Below, in pieces: positions 1 to 14,357 of a stretch of 64,000 nt of DNA. A model generated the notes under the pieces. It made no database searches. It worked only from the letters and a program-made list of their open reading frames with translations, and had not been told where the DNA came from. A program made the translations under genes and the position numbers. Every line of letters begins with the position of its first letter. Position 1 is the first letter of the stretch. Source of the stretch: Chrysomallon squamiferum (Eukaryota > Mollusca > Gastropoda > Neomphalida > Peltospiridae); contig CM022665.1 of the NCBI GenBank assembly GCA_012295275.1, positions 4,130,167 through 4,194,166 of the forward strand, written 5' to 3'.

Positions 1-251
1 CTAACTTCAAACTGGTTAAGTCTGTGACATTCAGTTAGGATCAGGGGTCACATTTTGATCTGGAATTCTATTAAAAGCTCCTTGAGTAGCTTCATTTTCA
101 CTTTCTTTTTATTGTTCTAACATAATAATATACTGTCATTTGATGTAACTAAGTTCAGAGTTACTGACAGAATGTAGTTAAAACTCTTTTAAGATGTTAA
201 ACACTTACTATACATGTCAGAATGTTCTAAAATACACTTAAGTAAATTTAC
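1..251 (-). other. Intron 6 of TMTC2 (5' part, runs off window)
   Basis: Begins with the donor GTAAATTTAC after exon 6. The sequence is AT-rich without recognisable coding or repeat content. The next exon is not inside the window. Confidence 0.8.
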
Positions 252-313
252 CTTGGCTGCTTGGTCCGTTTTACCCAGTGATGTTAGTAAAATACCATAA
301 TTGAGATATGCCA
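252..313 (-). CDS. TMTC2: TMTC2 exon 6 (third TPR, first half)
   Basis: The exon completes codon 574 (Met) and encodes AYLNYGILLTSLGKTDQAAK, ending on a full codon at residue 594. This matches AYLNTGIILMNQGRTEEARR of human TMTC2, so it is helix A and part of helix B of the third TPR. The acceptor is a T-rich tract ending in CAG at 316-314. The donor is AAG|GTAAAT with GT at 251-250 (phase 0). The rest of this repeat and the remaining TPRs must lie to the left of the window. Confidence 0.88.
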
Positions 314-1489
314 CTGAAAAAAAAAATAATAATAATAAATATACATATATATTAATGTAACATTATTTTCAAGAAATTAAATATTTAAACTGTCAATAAC
401 AGTGAATGTTTTATTACTTTTAGTCTTTTTTATTTTTTTGTTTTTATTATTATTATTATTATTTTTACTGTGTTAAAGTAACTGTCCATTTTCATAACAG
501 TATAACAAAAATCCCTGATAGACTGAGGTAATGGGAATGTAGCAATGATCTACTCAGTCTGTCAGATGTATTAACAAATTATTGTCCACCTCTGTGCAAA
601 TTAATTATTTTATTGTAAACTTTATTATTAGCAAAAATCATGTACCATTAACAATCTATTGAATGTACAGTTATAATTAAGAAACTGGTAACTTCATGTA
701 TCTTTCAAATGAATTATTTGTGATACAAATCACTTTAACACTACTTACTGGATAATTTTGGTCGGAAGTGAATTGCTTTTTGATAACTTTCCAGTGCTTC
801 ATCCACTCGTTTCTGTTCTTGAAGAAGAATAGCACTGGAAGAGAAATTTACTAGTAATTAAACCAAATCTAATAAGAGAACAAATAACTTTTATTATAAC
901 AGGTTATGCTGATCATTAACAGAGAAGGTAAAATATAAAGAACATGAATTTAACAGATTTTTTCGTTTAATTATTTACATATGAAATCGTAAGCATTAAT
1001 CTTGGATATAACTTTTTTAAATGAAATCAGTATTACAATTTACTTTAAAAAAATGCTGTTTGGCAAAACATATGGGAAAGCAGACACTGGGAGTTTCTAA
1101 TGCTGGATCCAAATAATTACATGGATTTAACAGCTGTGCTGGGGCAAATAACACATGAACTGTGAACTGTACATACAGGTTATAATGAACATCGGCCATG
1201 TTCCCTCGATAAGACAGGGCCTGTCTGTAAGCTTCTTCTGCTTCTGCCATCTTCTTCTGTGAATTCCACACATTGGCCAGGTTACCCCAAGCTAAAATAA
1301 AATACATCTCATTAATTTATCTTCCAAAAAATATAAACGTTTTCAAAGGGTAAAATAAAGAACACAGATCTTATTTACTGGCAATCCAATAATAAAAAGA
1401 AATGTAACTAATATTTGTTGCTAAAATATAATTAATATCATTTCATTCTGTTTGTTTATTTATTTGTTTAGTAGCTTTGTTTTAAATTC

Positions 1490-1534
<45 letters not shown>

Positions 1535-4500
1535 AATGTTCAGTTAATTTTGTTTTTGATAGTTAGAACTAATGTTAGATGTATTGTCCATGGTTTACAT
1601 TCTCAAATGACTTTATTTTTTTCCAAATGTTCTGCTGTATTCACTTTTAGGTAATAATTGGTAATATCAGATGTTATGTCTACAGCTTTGATTGAAAAAA
1701 AAAAAAAAAAAAAAAAAAAATGTTTTGACAAATGTTTGTGTATATATAATACATTGAGCATCCACTTTCATGTTTTTAGATGTATGTACATATGTATGTG
1801 TGGCAATTTGTTCATGTATGCATAAATCACACAAACACACACTATCACACATATGTTTAATAATGCAATGCATTCCTATAGCATTTCTCCAGACAACAAA
1901 TCCTGTTTACAGACAGTGCCAAACAGATATGCAACAAAAGTACATTTGTTCTGACCACCATTAACAGAGTTCTGTGACTGCCTACCATTAACTGTCACTT
2001 TTCACACAGAACAATTTTATTCTTTGACAAAAATAGACAGCTATCATGATGGCATGTAACATTCCAATGAAAAATCAATTTGAAGTGAAAAGGGTTCTGG
2101 TGAATTATAGATCCATGATCACAAACTGCACAGCTAAAATCAGCTGATGGTCTTCCAGGCATGATCAGGGCTGATGTATAAAACTAATTATTATCCAGCA
2201 GCTGACTGAGAAATAATTCATTATGAAATATATCTGAAGTATGCATTCAGTATAAAAACTTTAGTTTTATTTATTTTACTAATCCTGTCCTAAAGTTTCT
2301 AACAAGTTACTTGTATATGAAATAATATATGAATTTTTTTTTGTTTTTAATATTTTTTTTTTTTTGATTATTTGTTGTTATTATTATTATTAGTAGTAGT
2401 AGTAGTAGTAGTAGTAGTTTATTTTATTTATTTATTTATTATTTCTTATTTATTTTATTTTATTTTATTCTTTTATGCAGCAAAGGTTATGATAATGTTT
2501 AAGCCTCTGTCTTACAAAGATTAATAGCATACTTTATTCAGTCTATTGCGTTAATGTTATTATCACTGAAAATCATCTGACTGCTAAACACTGTACTTTT
2601 TCATCATAGATTGCTTTCCAACTGAGTGATTTTCAACAGTCTTTCTAAACAGATATATGGCTCGTCCCAAGGGTGAATAAAATTGTTCTGGTGTGAAAGA
2701 AACTGGAGACGAAAATTACTAAAACTATATAAGGAAATTTAGTGACAGCTTTATGAAATTTTAAGCTTGGATAATTACTGTTAAATTTTCAATTCACTTG
2801 TTTATTACTTAACATTGGGTCTGATTCACTCTGACTTTTTGTCACTGCTTCAGTAATGGGTAATTATCAATTCACAAAGTAAAAATTAGGCAGATTTTAA
2901 TTTTCAAACATCTGCTGTTATACTTAATTTATCTTTGTCTGATTCACCAACAGTTTCTTTTAACTCAATAATGGGTAATTTTCCATTTCAATATAAAATT
3001 AAGAAAATTTCATCTATAACTTTACATTTGTCTGGATTTATTGAGACATTTAAAAAAAATTTATTTTACTCAGTAATGGTTAATTTTTGGTTCACAATCC
3101 AAAAAACTTAAAATATTATTTATAATTTTACCTTCAACTGGATTCTTAAGACTTTTTAAAATAATTTCATAATGGGAAATTTTCTGCTTCCAGAAAATTA
3201 AGCATGATTTATAAAAATCTTATTCAATTTTACTAGTCATTGAATTCATGAAACATTCCATTATTAATTCAGTAACTTTGCATTTGCAATATAAAATTAA
3301 GAATATATTAGTATTCCTTAATTGTGAAACATTTATCTAGCTTTGGCTGGTTTGAGCGAAACTTTTGAAAAATTAATTTAGTAAATGAATAATTTTCCAT
3401 TTAAAAAATAAAATTAACAAAATTTTATCTATCTTTATCTGTGACTGGATTCACTAATGTTTGTTCACATTAAGTCAGTAATGGTTAAATTTCCATATAA
3501 AATCCGTATAACCTTACCTTTGTCTGGATTCACTGAGACTTTGAAAAAAAAAACAATTAAAAAGGTAATGGTTAAATTGTCACATAAAATCTTGTATTAC
3601 TTTACCTTTGGCTGGATTCACTGAGACTCCAGAGGCATACAGCTTCTCTTCAGTGACCCAGTCTCCATTGCGAGTCACAGTTCGTGCACTGTACAACAAA
3701 ATAACAAACGCAATGGAGATCAGAACAGCACGCTTCTTCCAGGTGTCTCTCAAATACTCAAACAACAGACTGGTGCCATGAGCAACAAGAAGACAAAAAC
3801 CCATACTCGGAATGTACAGAATCCTCTCCGCTATCACAAACCCGACGTAAAAAAATAAATTTGAGGCAGGAATGAATGGAAACACCATTATAGCAAGAGA
3901 CAGGATGAGAATGGTGACTGTCTGTGATGACATCGTCGTACACGGGACGTCATCATTGCTGTCTGTTGAGCTGCTAGATCCTCTGCGGTTCTTCAACCGT
4001 CCTTTTGGAAGAGAATTCTGTGGTTTGTTGTAGTGGATATTAGAATTGTGGTTCGAGACTCCGTTCCCGTTCATGTGGGGTTTATGAAAAGTTTCTTTCT
4101 GTGGAGCTGAATGGAGATTTTTAAATATTTGATGAGAAAAAAATCCTAAAGATAAATAAAGAAAAACTGTTGCAGAATTTCTGACATCTGTACAACTCTG
4201 GATCAGTGGGATTGATTCCATCGACCAATCAAAACTGAGGACTTTTGGACAGAAGAGGAGCCAAACATTCAAGGCAGGCAGGAAATGATAGGTCAGTGTT
4301 CTGGTAAGGAGACTCTCAGAACTTGAAGCGGGGTTATCTGAAGGAGCAAACTCAGGAGCTTTGTTTCCCATGAAGTAGAGTCGGAATGCTACAAGCAGGC
4401 CTCCACAGACAGTAATTAGAACAAGGCCTTCCAGTAATTTCCAAAACTTGGCCTGAAAAACAGAAAAAGAAAGATGAACTAAACATTTTTTATTACAACG

Positions 4501-5191
4501 TCCTAGTTTCTGTATCATCATTCTTTTTTTTTAATTTTTTTTATTTTTTTATTGGAATTTTGTCTATTTTCTACATAACTATTCTCTTTCATTTTAATTC
4601 TTTTTATTATTAATATTTTACTTGAATGAATTAATACTTAATTTTTGTTATTAGCTGTTAAACATAATTACTGCAAGAATAAACCTGTTGTCATTAATCC
4701 ATGGACTACTCTTAATGATAAGCAGTAAGAAATACTTTGTATGCATGTTCCCATGTAATAAATTAATGTTAGAACTAGTTGGAATGGGAAATAAGTGAAT
4801 GGATACACTGAGGAGGATTGATTCAGTAATTCACCTTGCATCCTTTTTGTTTCTCTGTTGTTGTTTTTTTTATTTGTTTTTTGGTTGTATTTATTTTGAA
4901 TTATTTTTAATACATACAAAAGTGGAACTTCAAATTGATGCTGTTGGACTACTTAAACAAAATTCTCATTGTAAACAATATAATAATAGTAAGCCCTTAG
5001 TATCAATGACATTAAATTACACAATTTCAGTAGCTGAATTTTAAAGATATTTGATAGTAATAAGTTAATTTATTCTCTGGAACAGAATACATCTTAAAAT
5101 TCCTTAACTGGTTAAACTTTATATGTACTTTTCATCAATAAAATAAAACAAATTTTAAAGTAAAAAAAGCACAAAACACTCAAAACACCCG

Positions 5192-5242
<51 letters not shown>

Positions 5243-8151
5243 AAAAAAAAAAAAAAAAATAAAAACCTACTTTGATGTGTACGTAATTTTCATGATTTAC
5301 TGAACTTTAGTCTGACTCATGCACGTTAAAATGATTTGCTTGTGATTATCCTCTGATTTATTAATAATGAAACAAACAACAAAGTGGTTTTGGTTTAATG
5401 ATCTGATACCTGAAACTCATAAAACATGTATAATCAATAGGGTACAAAGAAATGACTCGTAGCTCCATGGCAGCGCTTTCTTTTGAAGAATAACAGATCT
5501 ACAGGATCAATTCTGACTGATGAACCCTTTAGACAATTTCTTGTTCCAGTCAATGCTGCATAGTTTGCATATTTGTATACGTTCTGCAGTTTATGGAAAA
5601 GTTAAAATGAAAGATTCTTTATTGATAATTGGTAAATGGTATGTAAATGATATATAGAAAATGGTTTTTTTGCTGGTAATTAGCAACTGGTGCATAAAGT
5701 TGTTTATTGAAAATATATATATATATATATATGTAATATATTTGCTGGTAATAAGTAATTAGTATGTGCTGTTGTGTTTCTACTGGCAGAATGATGGCAC
5801 AAATCATGGTCTTTATTATGTCAGTTATGGAGCACGGGCTGAAATGAGAAATAGCTAAATGGACCCACCAATAAGGATTAATCCTATGACCTTCCACACT
5901 TTTAGCAGACATTCTGTTATTACATCCCATTCCCTATATTTAGCAATCTTATTAATATTTTTAGTGACTGTTACGGTGTATACAGTTTTGACTTCTAATT
6001 TTAACAAATCCAAAAGCAGAATGTATTATATTAATTAGAAGATAAATGTTCTTTGATTTCATTTTGGGAGCAGGCTATTGCAGATATAACTCTGCTAAAT
6101 GTGAATGTTAAAAACACAAAATCATCATATAATATATACTTAAATTTAAAAAAAAATGCCAACATAATGAATTTACTAAAGATCAAAATATACCTGTTTC
6201 AATAAAAAAAAAATTAAAAATGTAAAAAAAATTAAAATTGCCTACATCTTAATTTTAATGTCATATGGCGCCTCACTTGTATCAAATTACCAAAATATAA
6301 AATGTGATTTCTCTTTCTTTTTTTTTCTTTTTTTTAAAGATATAATTCACTCGGATTTTGTGGTATCACTGTTGTACTAAAATGCCAGATATATGTGTAT
6401 GAGTAAAAAAATAAAACATGCATTAATTTAAATTAACAAATCTTTGTAGTTTTTAAAACACGATTAATGTTTTTGTAAAACCAATATATTATTCCTGGCT
6501 TAAATAGTACCTAAATATAGTTAAAAAAAATAAAATAAAAATAAAAATAAAAATATGGCACATGTATTCAGATCATCTGCTCCTTACCTGGAAGGACAAG
6601 GTTTTCAATTTTACCTTGATGGCAATAAAACGCAATAAAAACCACAACTGTATTTATGAAATTAAAAAAAAATAATAATAAAATAAAATAAAATAAAAAT
6701 TTAAAAAAAACCCACACATTTACATCTACTTGCTCATACACAATCATTCAATTCCTGTCACATTTATGACTGGTTTATGTAACACAAAGGTAAAATTTAT
6801 AGCCATGTTTATCTCACTGTATAAAAACATACATTTAAATCTCACCACCTGCTATTAAAATATACATTTAATTACATGTTCAAGCATAATGCATGAGCAT
6901 TAACCTATAGCAACGATATTACATTTCGTTTGCATTAATTTTATTAATGTATGACGTTCCCCTATTTTGTATTATGATATTTCATACATGAAAAGGGAAA
7001 AAATATTTAATGACACAGTAACACATTAGCTATCAAATACAATGCCTTGGGTGTTAAAAGGCACTCTTCAAACCATTTGACACAGCCCATTAAGAGTGCA
7101 GTACACAGAATGGTGGGGTTAAAAAAATCCCTCAAGTATCACTAATGTATAATATTTATTATAGAACACCTATATATTATACTTATGTATGATAATTAAT
7201 ATTACAGTTCACTGCTATATAATATATTGCGACGTACTTGATTATAATATACATGTATATTATCGGATACAGTTATAGAATATCTTATAAAATACTGATG
7301 TATGATATATATATATTGCAGTGCAGTCACAGGATATTTTATAATATCCCCTGATGTAGGATATATATTATAGTACACTGATATAGGATATATATTACAG
7401 TATACTGTCTCAGAATATAATACACTGATGCTGAATATATATTGAACTAAACTGTCCAGAATATATTATAATGCACTGATGTAGAATATATATTAAACTT
7501 TCACAGAATATATTAAAATACACTTTATACACCATTGCAGAATTTGTTATAAACCCTGATGTAGAATATATATTATAGTACACCATCACCAAATATAATA
7601 TAATATTCTGATATGTATTATAGAATACTATCATAGAACACTGTCACAAAATGCATTATAATATACTGACACAGAATATATATACATCAGTGTAGAATAT
7701 AGATTATTGTACACTGTCTTAGAATATAATATAATATGGAATATATGTTATAACACTAGTGACACAGAATATATATTACATTATACTGATGTGAGAATAT
7801 GTGGTTTTGTTTTTCAGTTCACACTTGCTATTGGAAACTGGATACAAATGGTGTATCTGATCATCTGTCTGCTTAAAATGACTTATGATTTTTTTTCTTT
7901 GTTTTTTTTTTTCTCTTGCAGTTTTGTTTATTATTGTACATTTTTGATTTATTGTTCTATTACTGTTTTGACATGTATTATTAATGTTATGGTTATTTCG
8001 TGAATTATTGCTATTATCAGTTTTTTACAGAAGCAATGGAGGTCAAATTATAAAATATTTTATTTAGGAAAACTTAGGTAAACTGCTTTGCTAGAATATA
8101 CAAGTATTTTTTTATTTCATTTTATTTTATTTTATTGTTACTTTTTATTAT

Positions 8152-8184
<33 letters not shown>

Positions 8185-11100
8185 AAAAACTTTTTATTTT
8201 CTTTTGTACTTCTTTTGTATATTCTATAATGAATTTTAATACCAATTAAAAAATTAAATGAATAAATAATAATTATGTTGAATAATGTTTTTCTTTGAAC
8301 ATCACCATTTTAAGATTTTATAACAATGAAGCAAGATTACAACAGTCAGTCAAAATTTCTGTTATAAGACTTGGGCTCAAAAACAGATCCCACAATCTAT
8401 GGTCTGTCAGTGTAGCATTTTGATATAATCATCTACATTAACCTTCATGCATTAACACTGGACAAAATATCAGCATGTTGTCTCAAAGAAAAACAGAGAT
8501 CATTTTAATACCTCCACATTCTATACATTTTATCTTAAAATCAAGTATCACCATGTAAAAAAAATACGCATAGATAATTTTAATACCTACATATCCTATA
8601 CATCGCTTCTCAAACTGAATTATCACTACATATAAAAAAATACACACTGATGACTTTGATACCTCTATATTCATTACTTCCAAAAGCTCAAGACTTTGGA
8701 CATTTCTGGTGTTTTTTTTCTTCTTTTTTGTTTTTTTTTTGTGTGTATTTTTTTTAACAATTTGATGTCCCATTGTTATTGTTTTTTTAACCAAGCATGT
8801 TCATGTTTGTTCTTTTCTTATCTAAAAACCCCATCACGTATTAACACTTGTGAACAATACCGTCTGAGTGTGTTTTATCATGTTTACAATCATAATTGCA
8901 CATTGCAGATGTCAGAGGGGTCAAGACCCGGTTTACCTGGACGAGGCAGGTATCTTTGTACAGGTACAGGTATCAGATAATACAGGTGAATGTTACTAAG
9001 AGCCTGTCGACAACACGCATCACTGGTCAGAGTGTGACATAACCTGGAATTACCTGTCAGGAAATGTTAACTTGAACAAGACACTGTTGTCTGTTACAGG
9101 TAGATTCACGCTACCTCTTACAGGTAAATTCACATTATTACCTGCCACTGTATTAGTCACGCAGGTGTGTGTTACAAGATTTTTTAGATACTTTAATGGT
9201 AACTCAGAAAACACTAGAGGATGTGTTGGTAATCAGTCAGATATCATGCACTGCTGCAGTCCATGGCAGGCTGTCAGTATCAGTTTACAAACAGAATGTT
9301 GAGCTGAATTTAGTTCTTCGTAATAAGTGCTAATATTAGATGTAGTGTCTGTGGTCTTGATTATAACGATGGTTTTTTTTTTCCCCCCTCATTTATTAGG
9401 CTGTATTTATCTTTTGGTTAACACAACTAATATTAGATGGTTATAATTTTAAAAAAACAAGAAAAACAAACCCACATATGTTCAGCTTTTTGGTAATAAC
9501 AACTAATGTTAGATATAATTTCTGTGGTTTTGGTTCTTAAATGACTTTTATTTTGTTCTCCAAATGTTCTGCTGTATTTACCTTTTGCTAATAACTGGTA
9601 ATATCAGATGTAGTATTTTCACTTTTGGTTCCAAAATGTTTTTTTTCTTTCACAAATGTTCAGCTGCATTAAAGCTTTTGGTAATTAGATCTAATGTTAC
9701 AATATAATGTATATAGTTTTGGTTCCAAAAAGGCTTTCCAAATTAAATAAAAGAATATCAGTTAACAACATAATAATGATCCCACGCCTTTTACTAATGC
9801 CAAGAGATATTGACTTTATTTCCTCATACAGATACATTTTTGATTACACTAGATACTCTATACATTTTCCTATTCAGATACACAATGTATTTTACAACAC
9901 AGTAGAACAGTGCATTTCCATGTGTTATAGAAATACAATGTATTACAGTAATATTTTCAGAATACTTACAGTTCGAGTGATATAGAAAATAAAGTTATCT
10001 ACAATTTTGCTATTATGAAAGACAACAGGAGCCAGCCCATTTGAGAAAGCATAGATTTGTTTTATCTACCACTTTGCCAACCAAAAGCTTTAAATGATCC
10101 AAAAACAACAATTCAGTTTTTCTCAGTATACCCTCAAGAATGCAAAACATGTATTAACTCTTTAAATACTGGTGTCCCCACACTTTTAGTTCCATAATTT
10201 TTCTTCCTTGTGCTGATTTTCAAAGGTCTTAAGAAACCAAAAAGCTTTAAAAAGATATTTTTTATGTTATTTATTTATTTATTTTGTTTGTTTATTTACT
10301 ACTGATTTATTAATGTTGTTTGTAAATTAGTTTCTTTGTTGTTTGCTGCCTTGCTTGCTGTATTGGTTATTTATTTATTTATTTATTTATTAGAGGATTT
10401 TTCTTTTCTTTTTAATTTATATTATTATTATTATTGTTATTGTTATTATTTTGCAGAGATGTGTTTTGTTTACATTTATTTCACTGCCTATTTGTTTTTG
10501 TTTCGTTTAATAAACAATAAAAAAACTAACATAACTTTTACTAACACCACTCACCATTGTTAATATATGCAGTTTTATGATATCCAGCAGCTTCACTCTG
10601 TTGTAAATAAACAAGTCGTAGGTAGCACACACTGCCAGCACAGCTATGGCCTGTTCTTTCGTCAACATGCTGGCTGTCGTGAAAAAATACACAGCAACGA
10701 TGTACACCCATCTCTTCCAGGCTCGTTCCTTGGAACTTCGGTACTCCACATACTTCATGTAACTCAGGAATGTCAGAAGAAAAAAGAAACAGGCACCAAC
10801 ATCAGCTCTCCCTACAACACCAGCTACAGCTTCGGTGTGTATGGGATGTGAGGCAAACAGCATCCCTGCAACAAGTGTGGACAGCGTCTTTTTGAGAAAA
10901 ATCTTTGCAAAATGGGTAAAAAGTGCTGTGACAAGGACATGGAGAAGAATGTTTCCGAGGTGGTAGCCCCATGGGTTCAGTTCTCCCAGGTAATAGTTGA
11001 GACGGAAGGAGAGAACACATAGTGGTCGGTAAGATTTGTGTGATCCGCTGTGTGTTAAAGGGGTACCCCAGAAGTCATCGTAGAAAATGTTCAGCAGTGG

Positions 11101-12433
11101 AGTCTCTGGTAACAGGTCTGGATTCTTCTGAATAGCTCGACTGAAAAAAGATATTAAGAAAAGAAAATTATTTTAGGAATATGTTATGCATTTAATTTTT
11201 GAACCCGCATAAAAGCACATACATATATATATGAATATATGCATATACATACAGAGAGAGAAAGAGAGTTGTTGATAGATATTTCAATAATTAAATCTGA
11301 AATAAAGTAACTGTTTTATATGTGTGTGTGTGTGTGTGTGTGTGTAAACTTAATTTTGATGTAGAAACTGACATATAGAAAAGTATATATTCATTTAGTA
11401 AACAAAAATATTTTAAAAAATATTAGAATCAGAAAATGCTTTAAATGAAAATAAAAAAGTTACAGAAACACAGTTATTATTATTTTTTTTAATCCAAATA
11501 AAAATAAAATTTTTAAAATATCTGAAAACACAATAGTATAATCATGATTTGATTTATGGCTGTTTTTTGTTTTTTCACATTAATACCAGAAACATTTGCA
11601 ATTAAATTTTTTTGTCAATGAGCATAATTAAACAACCAGTATAAATCAAAAAGTATTTTCACTTTGTTTTCCCCAAATCCTTAATACTTAGTCTGACTCT
11701 GTCTGCACTGAACACAATTTATGTCAGTGGGAATAAACTGAAGAATTTTTTTCTTTTTTACTTTACCAATATATTTTAATGCTGGTTTTAACATACCAAA
11801 TATGTTTCTTAACATTTCTGAACTTCAAAGGTTAAATATATGCATTTTGTTTTCATGATACATATTTATGGGTCCATTTTGAAAAATAAATCTAAAGAAG
11901 AAATGTACTGTGACTTATTCATGGACAATTTACCTGCATCTTTTAAATTCCAAAGTTGATTAAAACACTTTGGTTTTTTCAAACATATGTCGATAGATAC
12001 AAGCACACACATACACACTCATACATACTGACACAGATACACACGCATCCAGAAGGAGACCATGATAACACTTGACCTTAAAAAAAGATTGTTCGGTAAA
12101 TGAGGGTGATCATCATTTCCTGTTAAATGTGCTGATTCATCATCTGTCATCATTTATTGCATACATTTATGTCTCAGAAAAACCTGGCACTGGCTGGTAC
12201 ATATTTAGAAATGAATATTCTGTTTTCTTATATATCTCTGATTTCAACTCTGCTCATAGACAATATTCAGAACTGCACTGGCACAAATGTCAGATGCCAC
12301 TGATGAGACCTGAACAGCATATGGCACCCATTTGACTGCACTCCTGAGGTGGACAACAATACTACTTGACTTCCGAGACAACCTTTGAAAATGTTGCTCA
12401 GTAATACATAGACACATATATCAACATTCTCTA

Positions 12434-12482
<49 letters not shown>

Positions 12483-13880
12483 GAACACAGACACACTCTC
12501 ACACTCACACACACACACACACACACAAAGACACAAAAACAAATAGACAATGTATTATTTTATGTTGTGCATTAATCATAGCAAACATGTTACGATGTCA
12601 TAATGAAAAGTACTGCTGTCAAATTTAATCACCATCTACAGTTTTATTCTCTCTGTGCATGCTGGGTTGTTTGTGACAAGATGCATGTCACACCCGTTTT
12701 TATTTTTTATTTTATTGCATATATATATCACGAACAAGACCTATTCAGCCAATGGTGTGTTGTGTTTGTCTTCCTGACATTCAAAAAAAATAAAATTTAA
12801 TGACCACCATTTCCCGGTTTCAAAATTAGCATAAAATATTACGACTTTAAAAATGTTTTTATAACTGTAAAAGCTGATGGTGGCTTTGTGACAAAATAAA
12901 ACTGATTTTAATTTGTTATTATTAATTTTTTTTTTTTTTTTCAGTTGACTAAAACTGGTAGAAAAAAAATATAAAAAATATATTTTTGATGAATATAAAT
13001 AATTTTATGTCCGTTAGATCATAGATGTTAACTCATGGATTTTGATAAAAATTTAAATATTTTTATATCTACATTAAAAATAACTCAAATTGCAAAAACA
13101 GTGAGTTTAAGAACATAAATTTGTTCATATATGAATGAACTGTAACACTAAGAAAAAAATAAAAAAAATTTTTTTTTTAACTAGTTATTATTTATTATTT
13201 CTGTAGTAGGTAAGAATAATTTATCCTAAAACTAAAAAACATTTATTGAAAAATTTAATTAGTTTCTACTACTACATTAAAATACCCCTTGATTATAATT
13301 AATGATTTCTACAAGGTAAAAAATGCAAACTACTGATAAATTTGTATTTATAATTCATATACTGGTAGTAGTCGAATTTTCCTCTCATTATCTTGGTATA
13401 ACATCAAGTGCAAATAATACAAGTATGTACAAGTGTGAATACACACATTTCAGTGTGTTTAGGTGTGAATCCATGAGCTTAGCAACTTATCACATAGAAT
13501 TGTAAGACAACACCACAAAGTTGGGCACACATGGCAAAATGGACGGATATAACTGTTGAACCTGCTAGCCAAAACACACAAATAAATTTTCATTTAAATC
13601 TTTGCTAACAGTTTTGCACAAATATGACACGCTTATTCATCTCATTGACACCAGAAAAGCAAACAGAATTAATCCCCAGTGTTACAAAAGTAATTCTTTC
13701 CAGAAAGCTCAAGTTAAATACAGTGTTCTGGCGTTAACATTTTGGGGGAGAAAATGCTGGTATTGAGGTTAAGTCTTATCCTTGTTTGTTTGAATGACAA
13801 TGCATTTTGTGTGTTGTGGTTGTTGAAGTATGTTATCTTAATACTACTTTGGTAATAATACTGTAATCTCTGTGATTGCC

Positions 13881-13949
<69 letters not shown>

Positions 13950-14319
13950 TTGTTTCTCTGTCTTACATTTTTAACCGTATTGTTTCCAGCACAATAGATT
14001 TAACTACAACTAATTTCAAGTCAAACAAATCAAAATTAATTATTTAAGATATACATCTAATGATAAACATCAATGATGTTTAATTTTAAAAAAAATTTTA
14101 ATCTCTGATATCATTACACCAATGATTAACTCGCTGGTAGCTGTTATATAATTAATAATAAATAAGAACATCTTTTTTTTTCTTCTATTTTATTTGTTAA
14201 CTTTTTTCTTTTCATTTTCTGTTTTTTTAATTTGTTTTTAATTTTAAAACCAATAATCTGTTGTTGTTGTTGAATTGATTATTATTAGTAGTAGTAGGTA
14301 GTTGAAGTAGTAGTAGTAG

Positions 14320-14357
<38 letters not shown>

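Larger units (their letters stand above)
1292..3605 (-). other. Intron 3 of TMTC2 (2.3 kb)
   Basis: GTAAAG..TAG intron. From its 5' end (high coordinates) it holds a degenerate tandem array derived from the exon 3 donor (about 2.80-3.55 kb), a TAG trinucleotide run (2391-2418), a stretch of ordinary complexity (1.75-2.3 kb), an A26 tract (1695-1720), a short copy of a minisatellite also found in intron 2 (about 1535-1694), and a GT microsatellite (about 1495-1531). Confidence 0.85.
4453..10554 (-). other. Intron 2 of TMTC2 (6.1 kb)
   Basis: GTGAGT..CAG intron. It contains a long A tract (5196-5259, one GG interruption), an AT run (5711-5732), AAAAT/AATAA runs near 6.52-6.70 kb, a degenerate array of AATATATATTATAG-type units (7.15-7.80 kb), poly-T (8153-8177), a three-unit 75-bp tandem repeat (8.50-8.69 kb), a cluster of CAGGTA/TACCTG motifs (8.93-9.17 kb), a minisatellite (9.30-9.73 kb) and TTTA/ATT runs at 10.26-10.45 kb. 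No coding sequence is recognisable. The many short open frames are AT-rich noise. Confidence 0.85.
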
